Of a stretch of 64,000 nucleotides of DNA, positions 34,069-41,993 are shown in pieces. The translations under genes and the position numbers were made by a program. Origin of the DNA: Duganella sacchari. Its GTDB lineage: Bacteria; Pseudomonadota; Gammaproteobacteria; Burkholderiales; Burkholderiaceae_D. The first letter of the stretch is position 1; each line of letters starts with the position of its first letter. Below the pieces are notes generated by a model. It ran no database searches. It was not told where the DNA came from and worked only from the letters and a program-made list of their open reading frames with translations. Location of the stretch: assembly GCF_900143065.1 (NCBI RefSeq), contig NZ_FRCX01000007.1:186001-250000 (forward strand), in the 5' to 3' direction.

Positions 34069-34071
34069 TCA

Positions 34072-34099
34072 AAAACGCTCCTACGGAGCGTTTTTTTTC
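34072..34099 (+). terminator. Rho-independent terminator
   Basis: AAAACGCTCC-tac-GGAGCGTTTT followed by more T: a 10-bp perfect stem three bases after the stop of the preceding gene. Confidence 0.93.
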
Positions 34100-34145
34100 T
34101 GTAATGTAGCGTTTATCCATAGCAAAAAAACACTCTGCGCCCGCC

Positions 34146-37100
34146 ATGAGATTCAAGACGCTGCAAAAGTTCCGCAAACTGTTCCGTGTGCTGGTGGCGG
34201 CCGTGGTGGTGGGACTGCTGGTGATGACGATTTTCGTCGGGCATGTGCTCAACAAGAGCCGCATGCGCTATTACGCGGCGGCCGAAGAAACCTCCCACAA
34301 CCTCGCCATCGCGCTGGAGAATTTCCTCCATTCGCATTTTCAGGAAGCCGACCTGGCGATGCGCCGGGCCGACCTTGAATTCCGCACCATGCACGAGCAG
34401 CATCGCTTTGACGATGCCCAGTTCAGCGCCTATCTGCGCGGCCTCAAGGAACGCCTGCCGCACGCCCAGGCGGTGCGCGGATCCAATGCGAAAGGCCTGG
34501 TGGTGTATGGCGAAGACGTCGATCCCGGCCATCCGCAAGACCTGACCATCCGCGAGTTCTACAACCGCGTGCAGACCGAGCACCAGCTGATCTTCGGCAT
34601 CCCGGTCAAGTCGCGCATCAGTGGCGAGTGGGTGCTGCCGCTGGTGTATCCGCTGACCTTGCCGAACGGCGAATTTGGCGGCACCTCTTATGTGCTCATG
34701 AACAGTTCGCGCATCACGGAAGCGTTTTCCGCGCTGAACGTGGGGCCGCATGGCTCCATCGTGCTGCTGGACGAGCGCAAGCGCGTGCTGCACCGCTATC
34801 CGGAACTGGCCGATATGGCGTTTGGCAGCACGGTCAGGGTCAACGCCGTTACCCAGGCGCTGTTGGACGGCAAGCAGCAACGCGCCAGCTACACCGTGGT
34901 CAGCCCGCGTGACGGCCAGGAACGCACGCTGAGCGTGGAAAAGGTGGGCGCCTATCCGGTCTACGTTTTCGTCGGCCTGGCCAGCACCGATTTTCTGGCG
35001 CCGTGGTACCGCGAAGTGCGCAACGCGTCGATCTTCCTGGTGGTGCTGATCGGCCTCGGCGTGGCCTTGGTTATGGGGGTGCGTTACGGCTTGCAGAAAC
35101 AGTTCCAGATCCTCACGGCGCTCGGTGACGCCGACCGCGCCTTGCAGAATTCGCTGACCCAGCTGACCGCATCGGAATCGCGCTGGCGCTCGCTGACCGA
35201 AGGCCTGCCGCAAATGGTGTGGACCGCCACACCGGAGCCGCGCATCGATTTCATGAGCCACCACTGGGAAGAGTTCAGCGGCATCCCCGCCGACCAGCTC
35301 ATGGCATCAGGCGACTGGTCGCGCGTGATCCACCCGGATGACCGCGCCGCCGTGGCCGCCGCCTGGCAGCGCGCGCTGGCCGATGGCAGCCAGTTCCGCT
35401 GCGACTGCCGCCTGCGCCGCCACGACGGCGTCTGGCGCATCTTCGACAACCACGCGCTGCCGCAGCGCGACGCCGATGGCGCCATCGTCAGCTGGGTGGG
35501 CAGCAGCACCGACAGCACCGAGATGCGCGCCGCCCACGATGCGCTGTTGCAGGCCAAGGAGGCGGCCGACAAGGCCGGCCGCGCCAAGTCGGATTTCGTC
35601 GCCAATATGAGCCACGAAATCCGCTCGCCCATGAATGCGGTGCTGGGCATGTTGCAGCTGCTGCGCCAGACCCAGATGAGCGGACGCCAGCAAGACTATG
35701 TCGATAAAGCCCATTCCGCCGCCAGCGCCTTGCTGGGGCTGCTCAATGACATCCTGGATTTCTCCAAGGTCGAGGCGGGCAAGCTGGCGCTGGACCCGCA
35801 CCCGTTCCGGCTCGACAAGCTGTGGCGCGATCTGGCCGTGATCCTGTCGGCCAACGTGGGCAGCAAGAACATCGAGGTGCTGTTCCGTATCGATCCGGCG
35901 CTGCCGTCGCTGGTGGTGGGCGATGCCTTGCGTCTGCAGCAGATTTTGCTGAACCTGGCCGGCAACGCCATCAAATTTACCGAGCGCGGTGAAGTGGTGG
36001 TGTCGGCGCAGCAGGTGGCGCACAGCGAGCATAGTTTATCGATTGCGTTTGCGATCCGCGATACCGGCATCGGCATAGCGCCCGACCAGTGCGAGCGCAT
36101 CTTTGACGGCTTCTCGCAGGCCGAAGCGTCCACCGCGCGCCGTTTCGGCGGCACCGGTCTGGGACTGGCGATCAGCCAGCGCCTGGTGCGTCTGATGGGC
36201 GGTACGCTGCGTGTGGTGAGCCAGCTGGGGCAGGGCAGCGTGTTTGATTTTACGGTGGAGTTCGGCATTGCCGCGCAACCGCCGGAATTCGTGCCGGTCA
36301 CCGCCACGCCGCCGCAGGACGCCCTGATGCGCGACCTGTCCTGCCTGGTGGTAGATGACAATCCGGTGGCGCGCACGGTGCTGCGCGAGATGGCGACTTC
36401 CTTCGGCTGGCGCGTGGATGTGGCCGCGAGCGGCTATGAAGCGCTGGATGCGATCTCGGCGCAGATCGCGCGGCGCAAGGCCTACGACGTGGTCTTCATC
36501 GACTGGCGCATGCCGTCGCTGGATGGCTGGGAAACCAGCTGCCGCATCCGCGCGCTGGCGCCGGAAGGCAACACGCCGCTGATCGTGATGGTGACCGCGC
36601 ATGACCGCGAGCTGCTGGCGCAGCGGCATCGCGAAATGGAACCGGTGCTGGATGGCTTTGTGGTCAAGCCGGTCACTGCGTCCATGCTGTTTGACGCGGT
36701 CGCCGATGCGCGCCTCGACCACCGCAAGCCGCTGCTGTCGGCACTGGCGCCGTCACAGCGGCGGCTGGCGGGTCTGCGCCTGCTGCTGGTGGATGACAAC
36801 CTGGCCAACCAGCAGGTCGCGGGCGAATTGCTCAGCAACGAAGGGGCGCAGATGGAAGTGGCCGGCTCGGGGCCGATGGCGCTGGCGGCCGTGACGCGTC
36901 CCGGCCCGCTGCCGGACCTGATCCTGATGGACATTCAGATGCCGGAAATGGACGGCTACCAGACCACCAGCGCGATCCAGGCCAGGCTGGGCAAGGCGAC
37001 GCCGCCCATCGTGGCGATGACCGCCAATGTGATGGCGTCGGACCGGCTGGCGGCGCTGGAAGCGGGCATGGCGGACCATGTCGGCAAGCCCTTCGATCTG

Positions 37101-37574
37101 GAGCAGCTGATCGCCGTGATATTGAAGCACGCGCGGCATGGCGTATTGGCGGGGCAGGCGCAAGCGCCCGTGGCCGACAGTGCGCCGGCGCCAGCCGCCA
37201 TGGACGATGGCGCGGACGGCGCGTTGCCGGCGTCCGGCCTGAACAGCGCGGCAGCACTGAAACGCCTGGGCGGACTGGAATCGGTCTACATGATCGCGCT
37301 ACGCAGCTTTGTCGCCGAAGCGGAAAAGCTGGCGCAGCAGTTGCAGGCCGCGCGCAGCGCGCAGAACACCGAGGCGGCACTGCCCGCGCTGCATACGCTC
37401 AAAGGCCTGGCGGGCACGGTTGGCGCCGATCGGCTGGCGACGCTGACGCAGCTGGCCGAACGTGCTCTCAAGCAGGACGCCACGGCCTGGGCGCCGCTGG
37501 AAGAAGTCCTCGACGCCTGTCCCGCAGTCGCCGAGGATATCGAACACCTGCTTACCGGAAGCCGTCGGCGGTAA
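34146..37574 (+). CDS. Hybrid histidine kinase with two receivers and HPt
   Basis: 1142 residues. Two membrane helices (about 13-33 and 293-315) enclose a periplasmic sensor of the double-Cache type. A PAS domain (about 345-460) follows, then HisKA with H490 (SHEIRSPMNAV), HATPase (NAIKFTERGE; GTGLGLAISQ), receiver 1 (D786, FIDWRMP), receiver 2 (D929, LMDIQMPEMDG) and a C-terminal HPt with H1083 (ALHTLKGLAGTVGA). A full internal phosphorelay is therefore encoded. No response regulator is adjacent. The last 23 bases overlap the convergent peptidase gene. The signal is unknown. Confidence 0.92.
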   Translation: MRFKTLQKFRKLFRVLVAAVVVGLLVMTIFVGHVLNKSRMRYYAAAEETSHNLAIALENFLHSHFQEADLAMRRADLEFRTMHEQHRFDDAQFSAYLRGLKERLPHAQAVRGSNAKGLVVYGEDVDPGHPQDLTIREFYNRVQTEHQLIFGIPVKSRISGEWVLPLVYPLTLPNGEFGGTSYVLMNSSRITEAFSALNVGPHGSIVLLDERKRVLHRYPELADMAFGSTVRVNAVTQALLDGKQQRASYTVVSPRDGQERTLSVEKVGAYPVYVFVGLASTDFLAPWYREVRNASIFLVVLIGLGVALVMGVRYGLQKQFQILTALGDADRALQNSLTQLTASESRWRSLTEGLPQMVWTATPEPRIDFMSHHWEEFSGIPADQLMASGDWSRVIHPDDRAAVAAAWQRALADGSQFRCDCRLRRHDGVWRIFDNHALPQRDADGAIVSWVGSSTDSTEMRAAHDALLQAKEAADKAGRAKSDFVANMSHEIRSPMNAVLGMLQLLRQTQMSGRQQDYVDKAHSAASALLGLLNDILDFSKVEAGKLALDPHPFRLDKLWRDLAVILSANVGSKNIEVLFRIDPALPSLVVGDALRLQQILLNLAGNAIKFTERGEVVVSAQQVAHSEHSLSIAFAIRDTGIGIAPDQCERIFDGFSQAEASTARRFGGTGLGLAISQRLVRLMGGTLRVVSQLGQGSVFDFTVEFGIAAQPPEFVPVTATPPQDALMRDLSCLVVDDNPVARTVLREMATSFGWRVDVAASGYEALDAISAQIARRKAYDVVFIDWRMPSLDGWETSCRIRALAPEGNTPLIVMVTAHDRELLAQRHREMEPVLDGFVVKPVTASMLFDAVADARLDHRKPLLSALAPSQRRLAGLRLLLVDDNLANQQVAGELLSNEGAQMEVAGSGPMALAAVTRPGPLPDLILMDIQMPEMDGYQTTSAIQARLGKATPPIVAMTANVMASDRLAALEAGMADHVGKPFDLEQLIAVILKHARHGVLAGQAQAPVADSAPAPAAMDDGADGALPASGLNSAAALKRLGGLESVYMIALRSFVAEAEKLAQQLQAARSAQNTEAALPALHTLKGLAGTVGADRLATLTQLAERALKQDATAWAPLEEVLDACPAVAEDIEHLLTGSRRR

Positions 37575-38931
37575 TCTCCACCTCCGTCACTTCGCCATAG
37601 GTCTTGGCGATGTCGCGGATGGCTTCCGCCTTACCAATCAGCACCGTCTGCAGGCTGGTGCGCGGGAAGTGCTTGTCGATGAGCGCCTTGGCTTTCTCCG
37701 GCGTCAGGCCATCCACATCCTTGGTGAAGTTATCGATCTGCGCGCGGCCCACCTGGTTGGCATACATATCGCCAAGCAGGCCGGCCAACTGCTCGCTGGT
37801 TTCGTAGCGCGGCGGGAACTGGCCCTTGACGTAAGCCTTGGCCGATTCCAGCGTGGCCTTGTCGATGCCCTTGTCCCACAGGCGCTGATAGGTCTTGTTG
37901 GCCAAGGCCAGCGCCGCCTCCGTCTTCGGCAGGGCGGTAAAGCTGCTGATGGCAAAGGTACCGGTTTGCGACAGCGTTGCGAACTGGCTGCCGGCGCCGT
38001 AGGTCAGGCCGGAATTGACGCGCAGCTCGTCGTTGAGCCAGGACGTGAAGCGGCCGCCCAGCACCGTGTTGACCACTTGCAGCGGCACGTAGTCCGGATC
38101 GTTGCGGGCAATGCCGGCACCGCCGATCAGGAAGGTGGTTTCAATCGCATCGGCCTTGTTGACCAGCAGCACCCGCGCCTTGTCGGCCTTGACCTTGCCA
38201 TTGTCTTGCGCGGCAGGCGCCGGACCGCTGGCTTGCCAGGCGCCGAACAGCGACTCGATCTGCTTGCGCATCTCGGCCTTCTGGAAATCGCCCACCACGA
38301 TGATGGCGGCGTTGTCCGGGCGATAGTAGTGCTGGTAGTAGCCCTGTACATCAGCCTGCTTGAGCGCACTCACGCTGTTGACCGTGCCGCTGGCCGGAAT
38401 GGCATACGGGCTGTCGCCAAACAGCATGGCGCGGTAGTAGGTTTGCGCGACATTGCGCGGCGATTCCTTGGCTTGCTTGAGACCGTTGACCTTGCGGTCG
38501 CGCAGCTTGCCCAGCTCCGTGTCGTCAAAGCTGGGCTGCTGGACGATTTCGGCAAACAGCGGCAGCAGGGCAGGCGCATCGGCCTTGGCGAAGTTGGCTT
38601 GCACCGTGCTCGACTCGGCGCCAGCGCCGCCCGCGATGCGCGCGCCGCGATAATCGAAGGCCTGGTCGATGGCGGTTTTGTTATGGGCTTTGCTGCCCAG
38701 CAGCAGGGCGTCGCCGGTCAGATTGGACAGGCCCGGCTGGGCGCCGTCGTTGACCGCGCCGGCCTTGACCACGGCGCGCACCGAGATCAGCGGTACTTCG
38801 TGGCGCTCCATCAGGTAGACGGTGAGGCCGTTCTGCAAGGTGACGGTATCGAATTCGGGCAGGCGGAATTCCGCTGCGCCGGCCGTGGCAGCGCTGGCGG
38901 CCAGCGCCATGGCAATGATGGTCTTGTTCAT
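37552..38931 (-). CDS. M16-family peptidase-like subunit, zinc motif absent
   Basis: 459 residues. Signal peptide MNKTIIAMALAASAATAGAA, then two M16 halves: FDTVTLQNGLTVYLMERHEVPLI at the front, HYYRPDNAAIIVVGDF near 220 and NSGLTYGAGSQF in the second half. The HxxEH motif expected near residue 75 is missing (that position reads NLTGDALLLG), so it is the non-catalytic partner of the adjacent peptidase. Starts four bases after the partner's stop. Periplasmic. ATG 38931 was chosen because it begins the signal peptide; an upstream start would add 11 residues. Confidence 0.9.
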   Translation of the reverse strand: MNKTIIAMALAASAATAGAAEFRLPEFDTVTLQNGLTVYLMERHEVPLISVRAVVKAGAVNDGAQPGLSNLTGDALLLGSKAHNKTAIDQAFDYRGARIAGGAGAESSTVQANFAKADAPALLPLFAEIVQQPSFDDTELGKLRDRKVNGLKQAKESPRNVAQTYYRAMLFGDSPYAIPASGTVNSVSALKQADVQGYYQHYYRPDNAAIIVVGDFQKAEMRKQIESLFGAWQASGPAPAAQDNGKVKADKARVLLVNKADAIETTFLIGGAGIARNDPDYVPLQVVNTVLGGRFTSWLNDELRVNSGLTYGAGSQFATLSQTGTFAISSFTALPKTEAALALANKTYQRLWDKGIDKATLESAKAYVKGQFPPRYETSEQLAGLLGDMYANQVGRAQIDNFTKDVDGLTPEKAKALIDKHFPRTSLQTVLIGKAEAIRDIAKTYGEVTEVEITADGFR

Positions 38932-38935
38932 GTAA

Positions 38936-40252
38936 TCAGTCCTCCTTCGCAGCCAGCACGCCAACCGTGCGCTGCGACTTCTTCAGGTATTTGGCGGCGA
39001 CGGCCTGGATATCGGCCGGCGTCAGTTTTTCGTAGGCGGCCGATGCGCCGAACATCTTCTGGTAGTCGCCAAAGATGACTTCGTAGGTGCCCAGCTGCTG
39101 CGCCTTGCCGCTGATGGTTTCCTGCTCGCGGTACAGGTTGACGAGCTTCTGGTTCTTCACTTTTTGCAGCTCTTCCGCCGTGACGCCCTCTTTGACCAGG
39201 CGATCCACCTCGGCCAGCAGCGCCTGCTCCAGCTGCGCCGGCGTGACCTTGGCAGTGGCCACCGCCGACAGGTACAGCAGGCCAGGATCGAAGCCGTCCA
39301 TGCTCTCGGCGCTGACCTGGGTGGCCAGCTGCTTGTCGACCAGCGCCTGGTACAGGCGCGAAGTCTTGCCGCCGGCCAGCACGCCTTGCAGGACTTCCAG
39401 CGCGTAGTAGTCGGCGCTGTTGGCAGCCGGGATCTTGTAGGCGATGCTCAGATTGGCCGAGGTGGCCGATTCCTTGGTCACGAACACGCGGCGCTCGCCA
39501 GTCTGCGGCGGCTCCACGGTCCGCACCGCCGGCGGCAAGGGGCGCTTGGGTATGCCGCCAAAGTATTTGGTGGCCAGCTGCTTCACCTGATCCGTTTTGA
39601 CGTCGCCGACAATCACGGCGACCGCGTTGTTGGGCGCGTAGTAGGTGCGGAAGTAGCGCTCCAGATCCTGCTGGGTCCAGGCCTTGATGTCGGACTCATG
39701 GCCGATCACCGACCAGGAATAGGGATGGGCCAGGAAGGCCACGCTGTTCAGTTCCTCATGCAGCGCCCGCATATTGGAGTTTTCCAGGCCGGTGCTGCGC
39801 TCGGACAGTACCACCCCGCGCTCGCTGGCCACCATTTTCGGATCGATGGTCAGGTTGGCCACGCGGTCGCTTTCCAGCGTAAAGATGGTTTCCAGCGAGG
39901 AGGCCGGGAACCAGTCCTGGTACACGGTCAGGTCGTTGCTGGTGTAGGCGTTGTTGGCGCCGCCCTTGGCTTCCATGGTGCGGTCAAACATTTTCGGTCC
40001 GAATTTCTTCGAGCCGTTGAACATCATGTGTTCAAAGAAGTGCGACAGGCCGGTGATGCCAGGCGCCTCGTTGCGCGAACCGACTTTCCAGAAGGTGTAC
40101 ATGGTCGCGTTGGGAATGTCGTGCGATTCCAGCACCAGGAACTTCATGCCGTTGGACAGCGTGAACGTCTGTACCTGATCGGCGGTCAGCGCGGCTTGCG
40201 CAGTGGCGGCCATGCCCAGCATGATGCTGGCGGCCAGGGCTTTCCATTTCAT
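38936..40252 (-). CDS. M16-family zinc peptidase, catalytic subunit
   Basis: 438 residues. Signal peptide MKWKALAASIMLGMAATAQA, then HFFEHMMFNGSKK containing the inverted zinc motif HxxEH (H71, E74, H75); the third ligand is expected in the SERGVVLSER region about 75 residues on. Related to PqqL and processing peptidases. GAAGGAG stands at the right distance from ATG 40252; GTG 40258 is less likely. Forms a heterodimer-type operon with the inactive partner. Substrates are likely small periplasmic peptides. Confidence 0.92.
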   Translation of the reverse strand: MKWKALAASIMLGMAATAQAALTADQVQTFTLSNGMKFLVLESHDIPNATMYTFWKVGSRNEAPGITGLSHFFEHMMFNGSKKFGPKMFDRTMEAKGGANNAYTSNDLTVYQDWFPASSLETIFTLESDRVANLTIDPKMVASERGVVLSERSTGLENSNMRALHEELNSVAFLAHPYSWSVIGHESDIKAWTQQDLERYFRTYYAPNNAVAVIVGDVKTDQVKQLATKYFGGIPKRPLPPAVRTVEPPQTGERRVFVTKESATSANLSIAYKIPAANSADYYALEVLQGVLAGGKTSRLYQALVDKQLATQVSAESMDGFDPGLLYLSAVATAKVTPAQLEQALLAEVDRLVKEGVTAEELQKVKNQKLVNLYREQETISGKAQQLGTYEVIFGDYQKMFGASAAYEKLTPADIQAVAAKYLKKSQRTVGVLAAKED

Positions 40253-40356
40253 GAGCACTCCTTCAAAAGTAAGAGCGCAGCATACACTTTTTGATAACTA
40301 TTTGCGAATGGCAAGTTTAGCGGCTAGCATGTGATGAAACTAACAGGAGCCAGGCA

Positions 40357-40836
40357 ATGGAAAAACCGATGAGCTGGGTGGCGCATGAACTTAGCATGAC
40401 TGTGCTGATGACGCCCGATATGGCCAATTTCTCAGGCAACGTCCACGGCGGCACGATCTTGAAATACCTCGATAGCGTGGCCTATGCCTGCGCCAGCCGC
40501 TATTCGGGCAGTTATGTGGTGACGCTGTCGGTGGACCAGGTGATGTTCCTGCAACCGATCCATGTGGGCGAGCTGGTGACATTCCTGGCGTCGATCAACT
40601 ACACCGGCAATACGTCGATGGAAGTGGGCATCCGCGTGGTGACGGAGAACATCCAGCAGCGTCTGGTGCGCCATGCCAACAGCTGCTACTTCACCATGGT
40701 GGCGGTGGACTCGGAACGCAAGCCGGTCAAGGTGCCCGCGCTGGTGCCGGAAACCGAAGAACAGAAACAGCGCTGGGAGCAGGCCGTGCTGCGCAAGCAG
40801 GCACGCCAGATGGTGCACGGCAGCCGCAAGAAATGA
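40357..40836 (+). CDS. Hotdog-fold acyl-CoA thioesterase
   Basis: 159 residues of the YciA/BACH type. The opening MTPDMANFSGNVHGGTILKYLDSVAYACASRYSG carries the HGG and Asp of the active site. The central strand VTLSVDQVMFLQPIHVGELV and the SCYFTMVAVD strand complete the hotdog. Hydrolyses acyl-CoA in the cytosol; chain length is not predictable. The stop overlaps the next start by four bases. Confidence 0.9.
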   Translation: MEKPMSWVAHELSMTVLMTPDMANFSGNVHGGTILKYLDSVAYACASRYSGSYVVTLSVDQVMFLQPIHVGELVTFLASINYTGNTSMEVGIRVVTENIQQRLVRHANSCYFTMVAVDSERKPVKVPALVPETEEQKQRWEQAVLRKQARQMVHGSRKK

Positions 40837-41903
40837 AGCGCTTCATGCTGATGGCCGCCTGTGTCGCGGCAATGGCCGGCGCGCTGGCGGCGCAGCCGAC
40901 CGGCAAGGAGATCATTGGCGATGTGAGCCGCATCGTCGCGCCCAATGGCGTGCAGGAAAACTTCAAGCTGCACATCGGCGGCATCGACCAGTGGATCTAC
41001 ACGCGCGGACAGGACCGCAAGAACCCGGTGCTGCTGTTTGTACATGGCGGACCGGCGTCGCCGAGTGCGCCCACCATGTGGATGTACCAGCGTCCGCTGG
41101 AAGAATACTTCACGGTGGTGAACTACGACCAGCGCGGCGCCGGCCGCACTTATCTGGATAACGATGCGGACGCGGTGCGGCCGACGCTGCGCATCGCCCA
41201 GTTCGTCGATGATGCGGTGCAGATTGCCCAAGCCATCTCCAAACGCTACGGCAAGCGCAAGGTGATCCTGGTCGGCCACAGCTGGGGCACGGTGGTGGCG
41301 ATGCGCGCTGCGCTGGCCCATCCCGAACTGTTCCATGCCTATGTGGGCATCGGCCAGGTCATCAGCATGCTGGACAACGAAAAGGTCAGCTTCGACTTTG
41401 CCATGGCGCAGGCGCGCAAGGAGAACAACATCCAGGCGATCCAGGAGCTGGAGTCGATTGCGCCGTATCCGGGCAATACGCCGATCACGCGCGAGCGCAT
41501 CGTTACCGAGCGTACCTGGGCGCAGCACTATGGCGGCCTGGCGGCTTACCGCAGCGACTTTGGCTACTACTTCAACGCGCCGCTGCTGTCGCCCGAATAT
41601 GACGACAAGGCGGAGCAGGCCATCGACAAGGGCAGCCTGCTGACGCTGGAACGCGTGCTCAAGGAATGGCTGGAGGTGGACTTCAGGCCGGTCAGCAAAT
41701 TCCCGGTGCCGGTGGTGATGTTCATGGGCCGCCACGACTACACCACGCCGTCCGAACCGACGGCGGCCTGGCTGTCGAAAGTGAAAGCCCCGTACAAGCG
41801 CGCGGTCTGGTTTGAACATTCCTCGCACCTGGTGCAGTTCGAAGAACCGGGCAAGACGCTGGTCAGCCTGCTGGAATACGTGCGTCCGCTGGCGAAGGAC
41901 TAA
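40833..41903 (+). CDS. Exported alpha/beta hydrolase, proline-iminopeptidase-like
   Basis: 356 residues. Signal peptide MKRFMLMAACVAAMAGALA, oxyanion motif HGGPA (71-75), DQRGAG at 99-104, nucleophile elbow GHSWG (S150), acid in GRHDYTTP and His in FEHSSHLVQFEEP. This motif set is that of prolyl aminopeptidase relatives, but the lid differs, so peptidase activity is only a suggestion. Periplasmic, although coupled to a cytosolic thioesterase gene. Confidence 0.85.
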   Translation: MKRFMLMAACVAAMAGALAAQPTGKEIIGDVSRIVAPNGVQENFKLHIGGIDQWIYTRGQDRKNPVLLFVHGGPASPSAPTMWMYQRPLEEYFTVVNYDQRGAGRTYLDNDADAVRPTLRIAQFVDDAVQIAQAISKRYGKRKVILVGHSWGTVVAMRAALAHPELFHAYVGIGQVISMLDNEKVSFDFAMAQARKENNIQAIQELESIAPYPGNTPITRERIVTERTWAQHYGGLAAYRSDFGYYFNAPLLSPEYDDKAEQAIDKGSLLTLERVLKEWLEVDFRPVSKFPVPVVMFMGRHDYTTPSEPTAAWLSKVKAPYKRAVWFEHSSHLVQFEEPGKTLVSLLEYVRPLAKD

Positions 41904-41993
41904 ACGCGGGACGGTCGGCAGCCTTTGCCGTGGGGGCTCAAAAGCCGGATAATAGCGGCTACATCATTTTGAGCACTATTTTGGAACACTCCC

